A DNA stretch of 64,000 bases from Zerene cesonia (taxonomy: Eukaryota; Arthropoda; Insecta; Lepidoptera; Pieridae): the NCBI RefSeq assembly GCF_012273895.1, contig NC_052108.1, positions 7,192,001 through 7,256,000 of the forward strand, given 5' to 3'. Both the position numbers and the translations under genes were made by a program. This document shows positions 47,101 to 61,079 of the stretch, one piece after another. Each line of letters begins with the position of its first letter. Position 1 is the first letter of the stretch. The notes below the pieces were generated by a model. It did no database searches. It was not told the origin of the DNA and worked only from the letters and a program-made list of their open reading frames with translations.

Positions 47101-49777
47101 ACAATTCAACCGCAATATACAATCACTATAATAATCAAAGAAATACGCTCACGATCCAACCCTCATTCTGAGAACCGCTTCATTCATGAGAATTTTTCGA
47201 TTCCACGAAGTTAATAAACAAACTTAGAGGCCGTGTGTAATATGTATGCGTCTCACAATATAAATAACCACGTCATTACAAACTGCGAACCTTCACAGAA
47301 ATCCAATTTCCAGGCCACTATAATTTCGCTAACGAACGCGAAAAGTAAGTCAAAACGGAAGAATGTGAATATTACTGCTTACTGGCTTTACTTGTCACTA
47401 GTGTTATGTGATTTCTGCGAAACCTCGTTATTTACAAATGTTAGTACAGAGGATTTAGGTTATAATTAAAACGAACCGATACTAAAATTCAAACATTTTT
47501 TTTTGAGCTTTTTTGTTTTCATAATATTGGATAATGCTTTTTTGCCCATACCGCTTGTAAATGAAAATTATATTCGCGTTATATTCCTGAATATTTGTGA
47601 ATCTAAAAGCAATATTGTGTTCAACTAATTGACAGAGAACAGCTAGCCTTCATTAGTATAGGTTAAAAATACCGAATAAATCAGTATGTTCTTCGTGATC
47701 TTCCGCTATATTGATGACATGATGATATTTCCTTTGTTTAAATTACAAACTTAATTATCTGTTGATCCAACTTATATTAACATTAAACTACTTACATAAA
47801 AGACTGCCGCTACTTTTATACGAATAATTATTAGGTAAATACCATACACAAAGGATCAACTTTATTTATATTTCCTTAGCAATCGAGATTTTCGTAACCA
47901 AACCGGCCGTACCTGTGACAAAAACACCGACAACTATGTTCATATATTGTTCACAAGTAAACAACAAACATAATGTACAGAGGCTGTTGCGTGTTGGTGG
48001 CATATCGACCAACGCAGCTACACTTCAAAAGAATACTATGATCACAATGAAACCTGGCCCTGACCTGAACATTACGTGAAGAATTACTTAGAGCTTAAAA
48101 CTCTTACATTCTGTACAAAGGATTTCTTAGCTTTATATCCGAGTATATCGTAAACCCTACACGGCTATGATAATTGTCTTTACCTTTTGTGTAAATGGAA
48201 CACTATTTTTTTACTTTTCATATGACCGTATTATAATTCTAAATTCAAACGATATTCTGAGCGCCGGTTACTAACTACAGATCTAGTAAAATATAAACTA
48301 TTATATCGTTTAAAATAAACATTTCAATAATGTCTGCAAAAAAGTGTATGACAGTTTTATAATCATCGCTCACTATCCAATTAAAATTATTATCGTCAAA
48401 TGTAAATTTAAAACATTAATCGTCCAGTGGTCGCGATATGCATTTTTAAGCCTTTTAATATAATTGAGTAGCGATAAATTTCCTCTGCAGTAATGATATT
48501 TTTATTCAAATAAAACATTATTTAAATTACGGTTTTTAGTGGCCGTTTTATTATTTGCTGTGATTAAGAACTCGAATAATTAAATATACAAGAGCTTAAA
48601 TTGAACTAAATGAATTTCATTTCAACATATAAAGGTACGTTTAACGAGAAGAATTGATAACAGTAAAGTATATTATTTATTTAAAATAATAAATGGAGTG
48701 AGAGTGAGTGAAAATAAATGACAGTCTACGTTTTTTTTAAAGTACGATTTCATCATAAATTAAATTGCTATGTATTCATTTCTAAAACCTTGAAAATATT
48801 TTTTGACATTGAAATAAAATCTCTGTCCATTTCATAAAGGGCCTAACTTTTAAGCTACGTGTAAGAGTTAGCTATTAGTCTGTCAAACCAACATAAATGG
48901 GATAAGGAATTTGGAAGGAAAAAGAGGCGGTCCTGCCTCGCGATTGATCATTTTTTCTATTCTTTCAAAATTTCACATTTATAAAGCATTTCAATTCAAT
49001 GTTACAAAACTAAAAATTAAATAAATGGGATAGTCAAGAAAAAAATAGCCTCCATTAAATATGAAGCCGCTATTACTTTTGTCATGTCTATAGTTATTTA
49101 TTTTGTTTATCAAGTCCTACAATAATGCTTTATGGATTATATCAGCCATCAGCAGAACAAAAAGTAAATAAATAAAAATTTCAATTCATAAAGAGATAAT
49201 ATATTTTTTTTTTTGTAAACTTGTGCGCATGCGACACAATTGATACGTTCATATTATTTATATCATTCACTATCAAATATGTATAAGTCCGTGCATACCG
49301 TTTGATTTAGTAGAATACTATTAGAATTAGGACACATATAGATACTATAATTGTGGTAAGTACTGAAACCTATTAATAAATACGTATTTCATTGTCATAT
49401 AAAAAACTTTCCCAATAATTACGAAGTCTAATTTAATAAAAACTAACATCATATACGTACCTACATCATAATAAAAAACAATTAAAGAATGAAAACCATC
49501 AAGAAAAATCGATACTTTCCTAGAACTCGCCTATCGGAACAACGTACACATATGAAGGTACCATAGTTAAAAAATAATTAAGAAACTTTATTATGCGTAG
49601 GTAATTGACGGAAAAGCACATGCGTGCTGGCTGATTTGACAAACATTGAAAAAAAAAGTTTTAATATTTTCTCTCGACTGAAAAACACCGAACCTCACTT
49701 CACATGACAGAAAAGAATAAAAAAATGCGCATTCCGATTCCGTAGAATTCACTTTCACATTACATTTAAACACGTTT
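44121..49777. other. AT-rich sequence, no gene
   Basis: No supported coding sequence. A GC-richer patch at about 44440-44560 carries the palindrome cacctcaggtg (paired E2-box half-sites). Small frames at 44350-44577, 44973-45167 and 47233-47469 lack motifs. Otherwise long AT-rich runs. Confidence 0.45.
44364..44382. repeat. Short (TTTC)n run
   Basis: T-rich run with about four TTTC units read directly. Confidence 0.8.
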
Positions 49778-49880
49778 CACTGAAACCGTCCTACGTATCC
49801 GCTACGCCGTAGCCGTGTGCGGTCTACGCGGAGAACCTCGTAGCACTGACGCTGACGCCGCCCGTAGCCCGTAGCTCTGC
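49778..49880 (-). promoter_or_regulatory. CpG-rich tract with initiator-like edge, minus strand
   Basis: A CpG-dense tract of about 100 bp with short internal repeats (ctacgggctacggg; gcgtcagcgtcag on the minus strand). It is followed on that strand by tcagtg (49778-49783), an arthropod initiator match. A 60-codon ATG frame lies just downstream (49591-49773) but has no recognisable domain. It could be a TATA-less promoter or a repeat remnant with internal duplications. Confidence 0.25.
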
Positions 49881-50564
49881 TAAAATGTGTCTCGCACTGT
49901 TTCAATTAACTGCTTTTGTTGCTACTGTATCTGAATGAAACCTTTAAGTCATAAGTGGGTTACTATAATTAAAATGGTGAATTCTCTTTAAACGCCTTTG
50001 TCAACGCTGAACGTACATGTTACCTTGTCAATGACAGTTTACAAATATTTATTATCATATTTCGTATCCGAATAAAGGTTTAATTTTTCATCATTTAAAT
50101 GCATTCAAGTGGTGATTAACAAAAGTATAATTTGATATCAAAATTACGAGCGGAGCAATATTAATTTAAAATTTTCCAACCATAACAATATAACCGGAAT
50201 ACTTCACTATACATTCTTACATGTTTGAATGTTATTGAACGAATTACGAAACAAAAAAAGCGTATTTAAACCTTTGCACAGCACGGGCGTGCAACATGCC
50301 TACATTTTCTCTTTTATCCTTTTTTTTACAAGCAAAATTAAGAAATTCATGGAAAGTTGGCTTATTCCCAGAACGGATAATCTGAATCGTTTACATTGTC
50401 ATTTACGATGCCGAAGCAAATAAACTCTTTAATTGTGTTCGTAGCTGCCTAGTTGTTGTCGTGGAGATACTTTATAGCATAATAATATAACCTATATCAT
50501 TCATATTTCATACATTTATACGATATAATATTATTTGCATCATAATATGGATGAATTAGTGCAT

Positions 50565-50725
50565 AGTATAAAAGAAAGCGGTTGAAAACGCTCCCCGCCG
50601 TTTATGTGTCTGTATGCTTAGATCTTTTAAATTCCGCAACAGATTTTGATTGGGTTTTTTTTTTTTTTAATAGATATAATAATAATCATTTAATTTACGC
50701 GTGCAAAGCCGCGGGCAAAAGTTAA
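50565..50725 (+). mobile_element. Decayed Helitron-like element, plus strand
   Basis: 'cgctccccgccgtttatgtg' then 'tctgtatgcttagatctttt', 'ccgcaacagattttgattgg', and a 3' part 'gcaaagccgcgggcaaaag' followed by ttaatt where ctagt would be expected. The order of blocks fits the common lepidopteran repeat; the ends are eroded. Confidence 0.4.
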
Positions 50726-51298
50726 TTATATTATATTCTACACTACGTAATGTTTTAACTATTTATACACAAACGTATAAACTATTCTATACCAGATAAC
50801 AACCTTGTATTTAGCTCGATTCCATTAAGTTTCTCTCATAAATGACGGCCATATCAAAAACCTAATATTTTTTATGAGGTTTATATTACAAAAAAATAGT
50901 TTCAATACTATTATCGTATTGTATAAGTTATTTTATTAAATAACCTTGCGATTATTTTTACGAAATCGTATAAGCCAATGAGGTTTCCCAAATTGTATTT
51001 CATTCGTCTAAGAGTCTCAACGTTAATACGATTTTATTACTATGACGTACATGTCTCCCAAAAGCGCTGTGAAAAACCGACCTCATTGTTTGTACCATTT
51101 AAACACACTGGTTTAACATGATCATCATTTCACACGTCTACATAACTATTCCATATTTTTATCTCAATTATATCAATAACATGAGTGTCAGTGATAAAAA
51201 AAATTAAATTTAACAAAACTCTAACAAACCCCAAGCCATTTAAAAAACACAACAAAACAAGAATTCAAATTGTACTGTCCCTGACTCACATAATCCGC

Positions 51299-51577
51299 AT
51301 GAAATGCCGAATGAATTATATACAGCGTGACAATATAATCGTATTTGATACCCAAAAAAATGGTGAATCTATCTTCGCGGGCAATGAATTAAAAAGGCAA
51401 TTTGCCCCGTGCCCTTTTGAAGTATATAACGATAATCTTGTTGTCAGTTGTGGTTTTCTTTCAGCTACGAACTGGCTTCGACTCCGTGATTGGCAACTAA
51501 AGGAAACTCGATACAGATATAACTTGATAATGAAACGATTTATTAAGCAACAATTCATTTATACAATTACTTATTAA
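51299..51577 (+). other. 92-codon ATG frame of doubtful status
   Basis: The frame opens further upstream at a GTG (51185); the first ATG is at 51299. The product is basic and W/R/Y-rich near the end (..NWLRLRDWQLKETRYRYN..) with no signal peptide, domain or family match I can name. An 80-codon minus-strand frame overlaps it, which is what chance would give. Internal cttttctttcag-type acceptors are present. Probably not a gene. Confidence 0.12.
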
Positions 51578-52077
51578 GCATGTAAATATAAAAAGGTAAC
51601 TTCTTCTCTCATATTTTTTATATATATTTCAATGTTTGAACTACGAAATAAAACTTATGAATTTTTATAAAGAGATAGTTAGAATTTTAGCTGAAAAATA
51701 TAACAGGCATATATTTTAATACTATTTCCATTCTTTTTAGTACTCATTAATTAAGTTGGTATGTACAACAATAAAGCTAGTTTTGCTTCTAATTCAATCT
51801 TTCAATGAAAACTCTATACAAATTCTCAAATTCATCATCATTCAGTTTACACGTTACCATAGTATAATGTATAATAGCGATGTAATTTAAAACTGATAAC
51901 ATCGCATAATCCATAGTAATATAACTCGCCAAAATAAATCTCCACCACTGATTTTCCCATTTTTTGTCGGATCCAACGAAAGAAGCTTTACGCAAACAGA
52001 TACAAGGAAACCTTGAGACAAATAAGTGAGCGGTGAACCGTGAAATTTTTTGCCTCCGAAAATCCGAATAAAAATTA

Positions 52078-52120
52078 AAATCCGCGGCTCTTTTGCAGAG
52101 GAAATCTCCGCTGCGGATTT
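52078..52120. repeat. Small inverted repeat
   Basis: aaatccgc (52078-52085) and gcggattt (52113-52120) are perfect complements around a 27-base interior. Function unknown. Confidence 0.5.
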
Positions 52121-53900
52121 CTTGTTAATTGAGAGTAGAATAAGTCAGTGTAATATCTATAAATTTCTTTTTATCCCTTTCTCGAAAGGAAAATAACGAC
52201 GTAAAAGATATTTAAGAACATGTCGACAATTAGTTAACAATCTACGGTAAAAAAAATTATATTCAAGCAGGAATTATACCAGTTGCAGACAATGGCTTAT
52301 CTCACATGATATTCAATAAAGACTTGCCAGTGCAAAATACTAACCTTAATGCGTATCGTATTTAAAATTATATCAAGTGAAATCAGTTGATTACGTGTGT
52401 ACTTACAAGCAACAATCATCTATTCAAACCAACAGAATAAAATCATTATATTACGTTTTGATTTTACATGTGAATTAAGTATTTGAAACATTCAAAGCGA
52501 GGTATTCACATTAATAACATGAAAATTATTATTATTCCTTTCAACAAGAGCTACAGTATTACAACTCGAGACATATCGCGCACCAAGAGCGTCTAACTTA
52601 CAAATAACTAAATTCATACTAATTAGGGTTATATGCATACAAGAGGTTCTCATAATAATTGTATGTCAGAAGGTAAAGTCATGAAACAAAATTCATAGCA
52701 CTATTTTAAAGGCATTGAATATCATTCATTTATACTTAACCCGCTAAATTCACATTTTAATATATTTTTTACTTGAAAAAACACATTTTACAGAATAAGT
52801 TAATATAGTAAAATTTAATCTCAAATTGCAATGTTTCACATACAAGTAATCATTATTATATAGAAATGTGGATAAAAAGGCACTATTGACCAAGAAATTT
52901 CGACCACGGGATAATCCTAGTTCAATTAAATAGCAACTATATAAAAGCTATGGCACAGTTTAAGCTCGCAAGTTTTACAATTATAGTTTGACTTCACCGA
53001 TCCCGTTTTTCTTTTAAAAGTTAAACAACTCACGTAGCAGTTTTTGCTTCAATTTCAAACGATTAGTTTCTTTGATCAGTTTTCGCTTCTTTAGTACAAT
53101 AAATAATGGTACAAACGAATTTCTAAACAATCTTAGGTGGCTCGCTCGCTCTCTATAATGGCCTTGATGTGCAATGTATAAAAGTTTCTATAATAAGTAG
53201 CCGATAGTTCTCGTTAAAAATAAATAATTAGAGAGTAATATTGACCTACAAATGTCAGGGAAGTTTTTTAATTGATCCAGCAGTAAATTAAAGTAATCAA
53301 TATAAAAAAACGCAAAATTAAGATGACTCAATACTATGCTATATACTTTTCTATACTATGTATGAATATATCATACAAAACCTTTTGAAGCTTGAAAATT
53401 TGCTCGAAAGCCTCATATATAACGTAAACGAGCAGTAATATCTGCTAATTAGATAAAATAGGCCACAATAACGAAGCCGCAGGCAATAGTTTGTACACCT
53501 GTACTTTGTACATAATGGTAAGTGAGAAGTTCGGGTACCGAAATAATATCTCACGGTGGCTGTAAGGCTTTTCTACATGTATACAAATAAGTTAATATAA
53601 TAGCTTATAATTCACTACATCTAATATCAATATTGAAACATCGATTGTTACATTTGTAGCCCGATTATCAGTTGTTCCTATTGAACATCGAACCGAAATC
53701 GGTGTATCGATATCGACGCCATTCAACTATGATCTAGCTGATAATAGAAAAATTTACTCACACTGTTTTGGAAAAACAAGAACTTCTCATTTAACGTTGT
53801 AAAGTCACCGTCCTCAGCTAGTGTCTACTACAAAAACAAACACATCTGGTATACCGCTTCTTTGAGGGCTTACGCGTAAGTCGTTTCAAAACATGGACTG

Positions 53901-53913
53901 GGGTCAAAGGTCG
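53901..53913 (+). promoter_or_regulatory. DR1 nuclear-receptor-like site, second copy
   Basis: gggtcaaaggtcg, identical to the site at 30307-30319 on the opposite strand. Direct repeat of AGGTCA-like half-sites with one-base spacing (HNF4/USP class). Confidence 0.35.
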
Positions 53914-54836
53914 ACGGTACTCAAAGTTAAGCATAACATATAGCTATGATTTATAATTAGGCGTAGGTAATTAATGCGTACAGGTGTTCCGCGTCTCCGA
54001 CCGCGGGCGGACGCACAATCCCCTTTGATTGACTGTCACCACTTACGCTGATTTTACTTTTAATTCCTTTGAGATATGGCAGCTATTTGTTAGCGTGAAA
54101 TATGGTGGATTGTTCATTGGTAGGTATTGCTGTAAATCACGACAGCTCCTTTCAAATAATGTGTACAAGCGTTAGAGCTCATTTTGTATGTAAATTTCAA
54201 GCACGCGAAGACGCTTGTTTGTGTAATTTTTTTAAGCGGTTGAAATTATAATATTTTTGCCTTTAATGCAAGAGTCATACGGATGTTCCAAGAAACAATG
54301 TATTTATATATAATTATAACAAGAATAACATTTTTCATAAAATCTTGGCGTTCTACTTCGCCGCTGTATTTCACATTATGTAAGGCTCATTCATTATAAG
54401 ATTATTTCTTTTTTTATGTGAATGTAATTGTGTATATTAAAAGAGAAAGTCCCAAGACAAGAGTATAACTCCTCTAAATAAATTGTAAATATGAGCACAG
54501 TAACATCTAACAAAAAGCATGTCAAGTCTACGGTCGCGTTATCTGGTTGAAATATCTAAATGGCGTGTGCATTTGAAGCTTGTTTACATCGCCCTTTCGC
54601 GTATGAAGTGTGGATAAACCGGCCCACTTGAAGAGATCATAGATAACTACGAATGGTCATACTGTGATATCGTATACACCTAATATAATCGATACTCTTT
54701 TTTTTAATCAGTAAATAAATATGAATAACATACAAAATGTACCCGCACCTAAATTAAGTAGCGGAAAAGAAACTCTGGAAAAACATATGCTACATCAATA
54801 TATCAAGGGAACAAAAATATTCAACAGCGATGTAAA

Positions 54837-55010
54837 TTGGCCTATTACACACCAACACATCGACGCCCCGTAACGACAATATAATCCGTCTAAATCATAT
54901 AGCAGCCCATTACGCACGCAGCAAGTGTACCCCCAATTTATCGGGGTTATAACGCGCTGCATTATGGAGGGCAATGAGGGGCCGCCAGGTGGCTGTACGC
55001 TACGATTTGC
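54837..55010. promoter_or_regulatory. Counterpart of the conserved block with CTCF-like motif
   Basis: Contains ccgccaggtggct (54982-54994), 11 of 13 matches to the CTCF core, unchanged from the other arm. The overlapping 78-codon frame (54925-55161) agrees with its partner for about 56 codons, with one residue change (P/R), and then diverges by frameshift. Confidence 0.3.
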
Positions 55011-55981
55011 TCATCAATTATTATTGATGGATCTAGCGCATTCCTCTTCTTCTTTGAAGAAGGAACATTGTCTAGCTATATTAAATTCATGGTACTCTGC
55101 CTCTACTTTGTATGCCTATATTTTGATACAAAGGTCATTAAAATCAAAGATACGTAACTAACATTCTTATGCGATAACTTCACAAATAAAGTGCTAATTT
55201 TAAATAATAAAAATTGTTTCGTGGTATGTTCCGATTAAACTCAAAAACTACTCAATCGATTTTTATTCCTCTACCATTAGAAACTACAAGATCTTACTCC
55301 ACTCGTACTTTATCTCTCTCGGATAATCACGTGCGATGCCGGAACAAGCGGCTAGTCGTCTATAATACAAATTAAGTGAGCATAAACTATAATTGTTATT
55401 ATAACATCGTTTCAAATATATAACTTATTCGTTTCAATACGACAAAGGGATACATGCATTCTATATTTCCCCCATTGAACAAGCCGAGCTCACAAGTGTT
55501 TTCAATTCAAATAGAACCTATTGAATAGGACTCGATCACGCCGAGATGTATAACCAAAGAATACGTAATAATATTCTATAGTATAACCATAGTATAAAGA
55601 GATACAGAAGTACAACCCCTTTGATTCTAGTAAAAGTCGAAAATGATAATGCCGCGGCTGTCACAACTCAAAAACAGTCAATAATATAGAAATGATGCGT
55701 TTTAAACGCAGGTCATTGTTAACACGAGATGACGATATGCATGCTCTCACAAGCACAAGTAATGCGTACCATTTCTATCATGTAAGTACAGAAAATAACA
55801 TAAGATACCTACAAACTGTGCGCAGCAGCCCTTAAATACTCGTAGCGTCCCGAGCTGCTAACAACATCGTGTCTACGACTCGGGCTCGTACTTCTCGAGT
55901 AGCCCCCTTGATCCCCTGTACGAATGTCCTATCCAAATCTCTTTGTTGAACGACTGTATATAATCTAAGACTGCAGTATTA

Positions 55982-55997
55982 CATAAAACGTTTAAAG
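55982..55997. other. Empty retroposon insertion site
   Basis: The sequence aaaacgtttaaag (55985-55997) and the flanking gtataaccattaac and gactgcagtatt correspond to both sides of the left-arm retroposon (27905-28224) joined without the element. Only one copy of the target sequence is present, in slightly diverged form (acgttt for acattt). Confidence 0.85.
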
Positions 55998-57757
55998 TAT
56001 AACCATTAACAATGAATCGTCTCCTTAAAAAACAATCCTTTTCGTTATAATTAATCAAATAAACTGGTTAATGGGTTATAACGTTGTTATTCGCGGCTAT
56101 TTAATTACCACAAACATTTATCAAAGCACAGGGCGTCATGTTCACATACTAGGTATGCGCAATGGTTGTCCAAATAGAATTTCCGAAATAGCGCTTAATG
56201 ATATATGGAGTGCATGGATCGAATATTAAAACCTATTTATTTTTATGTGTAGTTATAAGCTAGTTCTCCATTTAATTGTCTATGATGGATTATATAGGAA
56301 TTTAAAAATATTTAATAACATCAGTACCAATTTTTCCAAAAAAAGAATATCTTTATTCGAATAATTTCTCTTTTAAAACAACACATACATCCAGATTGTC
56401 GAAGTTATCGAGGAACAAAACCAAAACAAAAAAAAAACATACAATCGAATTGAGAAAATTCGTGTTTAAAAACGTCCATTAATTACAAATAAATATTTAT
56501 ATATTAGAGAGTGAGATGAATACAACATTAATTGTGTAACAACGATTAAAAATTAACCCTGAGACAAAATATACAATTACATCATTACTTATTCGCAGAA
56601 TATCATTAATATGAGAGTATAATTGAAATCCGACGACTAATACTCAAGGTCCATAATTGAATCATAAATAGTTATACATCCAATTAATAATAATTTCAAT
56701 TCAACGACTCCATTACACCCTCTTAATAAAAACCAATTAGGCCTACTTATATATACATTCAATAATTATTTTTTCCTCTCGCTAACATTGAAGTTATTAC
56801 CTATACGAGGGCGCCTCAACCTCCTTTAAAAGCAGATGCTACGTAAGTTATTACAAAAGTTATCATAACAGTTTCTTTTATTGCAAAAGAAATGAGTGGA
56901 ACGTGTTTATTTATAGATGAACAGCGCATATGAAAAATAAAAACATTTGGCATATTGAATTTTTGTTATTTAGAGTTATTAACAATGCGTTTTCGGGGTT
57001 TTTTTAATAATATTTAGAAACATACCGTATTTAACTAAAATGTTGCTATCATAAAACGTAATTCTAAACAAAAGACCTTGTTCCTTTAGATAAGACGATG
57101 TCTCCTTATCGTATTGTACAAGATTACATAAAACAAAAAAATCTATTGAAAAATTTGTGTTACATATGAATACCTGCTGTGTCGTGCGTTTAGCTACGGC
57201 TGAACCAGCCTTAAGCGGTATAGGAAAGAGTCGAATCAAATCAAATCAAACAAACTTCCACAAATTCCTAAAAACTTTTGCGTTGTTAATATTAATAATG
57301 TAGTAGGAATCGGAATACTTTTCTGGAGTGATATATAATAACCACGCTGACGATGTGGTTGCTACGTTTAAAATACTTATTTTCAACGTTCTTTCAAGTA
57401 AGGAGGCTGCATAATTACTTCCCTGATATCAATTTCCAATAAAGACCCTTATTTTAGCTCGATTGCTAGAAGATTGAGTGTCATTTACGTCAACTAGCAT
57501 TGCATTAGCCTAATGGAGTCGTGTCAATGACGAAATATGATATTGTAAAAATTCTCCTTCACAGTAGCAATTGGACGAAATTTGCATAAATATTTATAAC
57601 AAAAGCGCACTTCACTCTGTATTGAATCTAAACAATATTTGGAAAAATATTACAAACCTAATAAATATTTTTAGCTTATTTCAATTATCTGTCGTAAGAA
57701 AATATAATTAGTAAGTTCTAATATCTATTATGTTAGTTAATCACAGTAGTATTCTTG

Positions 57758-57847
57758 ATGCTATTTCACGCCGATTTTCAGTTGCATTGTGGTACCCCCT
57801 CCGGTCTGAGCTGGCCCAATTCGTGCCGAAGCGTACTCGACTCCCAC
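57758..57847 (-). mobile_element. SINE-like retroposon 5' fragment, second copy
   Basis: Reverse-strand counterpart of 26043-26131, ending gtgggagtcgagtacgctt on the minus strand. Same abrupt loss of the 3' domain, so the truncation predates divergence of the two copies. Confidence 0.75.
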
Positions 57848-58850
57848 AAAAAAGGATCTACAAGTTACAATCATAAAATTTACATCATACATACAATTTT
57901 CACTTAATAGAGAAAATTACTATTTAGGTCAATTCCCCGAGAGTTTTCATCAAATACCATTAAAAATAAATGAGTTTTTAGACGTCACACGCTTTCTGCT
58001 TAGATGAGGAATTAAGATGGGCTGTCACGAAAAAGTCTTATAGTTGAACGCCATTTAGCGCTCTTCATTTTAGGTCACCTAGGACTTGTTTACACGACGC
58101 GATAAGAAAATTCATTTATTTTTATGTTAGTAGCGAGTGCTTTAATACAATTTTACATGTATAACTCTGTTGACTTAAGTAATTTTCGTATTGATTTGTT
58201 GACAAAAATTTACATAAAATTTGTTATCATTTCATATTTTGCACTCAAAACATAAATATACAGCCACTCCACTCTGGATGCAGAAGTATAACCTAAATAC
58301 GGACAGTATGTCTTATAGAGGGTATTTCTTTTTTTTTTATCCCCAACTATATAATAACTACATGCGTAAAACCAAACACATACAAGCACCCGGGTGGTTG
58401 AGTTCCAGCAAAAATAATCCACTCTAACCAAACCGTATGAACATCGCACAACGATCGTACAGTGTAAAGACGCTATAAGTTATGACGTAGTCTAGAAAAT
58501 GGGTGCTAAGTGCCCTCATACTCTATGTACGGGCACCTACGGCGTTTTAAACGTCATCTCAATTTCTTAAAACTTAAAAATTCAGTATCATAGAACGTAG
58601 TGTATGAAATATTTATAGTTTCACGTGCTAGTTTTGTCTATGCGACGTTCTCTTGATACGTATGATTTTATATTCATTCTCGTTGGATGAACGAGTAGGT
58701 ACCTACGACTTATATTTGTGAAGTCACTCAAAGCGCACGTATTTTTGCACAGTTTGCGAAGCTCGCAATAGCGATGTAGATAAAGAGTGACGGATAGAAA
58801 GATACGTCATAAAACCTATGGTTGTCTATTGATTATTATATTTTATCATA

Positions 58851-58984
58851 GTTGACTTTTAGAAATGTCGGTTTCCTTCACCGTTTCCAGCAGTGATAGT
58901 TATGTGCAGAGAAATTACCGAACCGGTTACGGACCTTTAAGTTTACGCTTTAAGTCCAAGGTCCTAACCACTAAGCCACCACTA
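58851..58984 (-). mobile_element. Decayed tRNA-SINE head, second copy
   Basis: Counterpart of 24888-25045. On the minus strand it begins with the head agtggtggcttagtggttag, closer to the A-box consensus (TGGCTTAGTGG) than the other copy (..AGAGG). The shared 'ttgatttttcaatttat' body segment is deleted or rearranged. Confidence 0.65.
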
Positions 58985-60809
58985 GTCTTATCTTATAGTT
59001 AATTTGTAAAGTAGTCATTTGTAAGATTCGTTATTTAAATAAAAAAATATTATCAGAAAATGTTTTATTACCCGTTTAACAAAATCTAATATCATGGTAA
59101 TCGAATTGTCGTTAATGCCGGCACATACGATACTCTACAGAATTAAAACTCAATTAGTATCATCACAGTGTCAAATACGTGCTGTTTATCAGAAATAGAG
59201 TCGATTCGATTATTGTTCGTGGACTCCGCATCAGATGTAGATACAGCAAGTCATCTTATGTAATGATACTATTCTCTTATACAGCCCACTCGGGAACGAT
59301 TTGCCTTACTAGATTTCCTATCTCATAAAATCCGAAGTTTTCATATATTGATCTTAAATAATAATATAAAAAGAAATATTATAAATGACTACCTGTTTTA
59401 TCGCCATCTAGAGCTTTTATTGTACTAATACAATCCATTGAAAAATAATCCAACAATTAAATTAATGAAAAATTCGAAAATAGAAAAGCTTTCTCGTATT
59501 AAACATCAACAAGCTTTCTTACAAACAGAGAGGCTTAGCTGTTTTGCACGAAGGTACTTAGCCTCCCTGTTCCTGTTTAATAGAGTTCGAATCATCAATG
59601 CGCTAATATTGTACATCCAAACGCAACAAACGAACCTCATATCCATTAAACAGTAGGTATTTATGAGGAACATTAGAGCATCACTCAATACAGAGCGGCC
59701 AAATCGCGACGTCAACCGCAAACACTCACGGCTATTAACTGCTTTATGTATTGACGGAACAATTACGCAGTCAAGCCTTCAGAATCTCGGCTGCATGTAT
59801 TAGCTGCGTGCGGATAATCAGATTCATTCAATTGGTTTCTTCATAAATGGTTTATAATTGGTTAAATGTTTAAATACATTAAATGAAAACATTTAAAACA
59901 GTTGAGAATTAGGATTCAAACAGAAACTAAGCAAATCATGGTATTAATTTGGTTTGATTAAACAGACTACATGGATGGACCCACCTCATCATGTTCTGAA
60001 AATAGCGAAGTCCTAATAAGCTAACCAGACCTAACCTAAGAAAACTTTATTTATATTAATATTCTACAATTCGAATTAAAAATAAGCTATTTATTATTGT
60101 ATTACAATATATCAACTCAAAAGTATTTAACATAAATGTGATTTTTTTAGATACATCGCAGAAAAGTTACCTACCGTTCAGAACATGAAACGTCCAAATT
60201 ATATTAACATTCCTTTTTCAATCTAAGAAATAAAACATAAATACAATAAAAACTTCATGGTCCGATCAAATTATTCTGAAAGTGTACCATTATCAAAAAG
60301 TTTGTAATACATAAACATTGGTACATTATTTATGCTAGAAAAGGCCAGACAACTGAAACAAGAAATGTTGGATTATTTTTTTAACATTTTAAACGCGTGG
60401 GATATGTCAGTAGATTGTAGTAATTATAGCAAGACGGTGCTGATGAATAATACATTAGACTGGAGAATAGAAATTCGGAAAGTCCGTGTTGAGTAGCGTT
60501 ATTAAATCAGGGATCAATATTGTTAAGGAGTATACATTAAAATTTAACAGTTATCTAATGTGTTCACACTATTCACAAAACGTGCATTGGTATCTTTTTT
60601 TTTTATATGACATAGATCCTACACAAATACATACTCATATTGTAGATTCACTTCAATATAGACTGTAAAACTGAAAATGAAGTTACGCTGCATAAATCCT
60701 CGTAAAAACTATATTTTGATATTTTTTGCCTTTAAAACCTAACTTTATTTATCTTTCACTTCGCAGAAAATCAAATAAAACTGTACTAACGTATTGAAAA
60801 TTTTTTATT

Positions 60810-61079
60810 TTAAAACATCATAAAAGAAGAACATAATTACGAAGCACTCAAAACGTATAAAGCAATCAGCGTTGACAAGAGCCCATGAGAAGCACAGCCC
60901 TAAAGGACAGCACCTATAATATCGATAAAGGGCACTTGCGACCCTGTGATCTCCGTACATCGCAGCTCAGTAGGGTATATACTAGGGTTGTCTGTCACAA
61001 ACTTTCCCCGCCGCAATTCGTTTCTCCATTCATCGCATTGATTTCGCATCCACTGCGGGCTCTTAATGTTGCAACCGCT
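60810..61079. promoter_or_regulatory. 270-bp identical block, second copy
   Basis: Matches 22756-23025 on the opposite strand with no difference seen by eye. TATCGATA lies at 60920-60927. The overlapping plus-strand 74-codon ATG frame is 60885-61109. Confidence 0.35.

Larger units (their letters stand above)
50726..52903. other. AT-rich sequence between the Helitron-like remnant and the right arm
   Basis: No supported gene apart from the weak frame at 51299-51577. This DNA directly continues the right arm beyond the point where contig 2 stops, so it is the likely true continuation of contig 2. Confidence 0.5.

Noticed and set aside
51185..51577. 130-codon frame
   Set aside because: Starts at GTG; the ATG part is 92 codons, overlaps an opposite-strand frame and has no domain. 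Kept only as a doubtful open frame.
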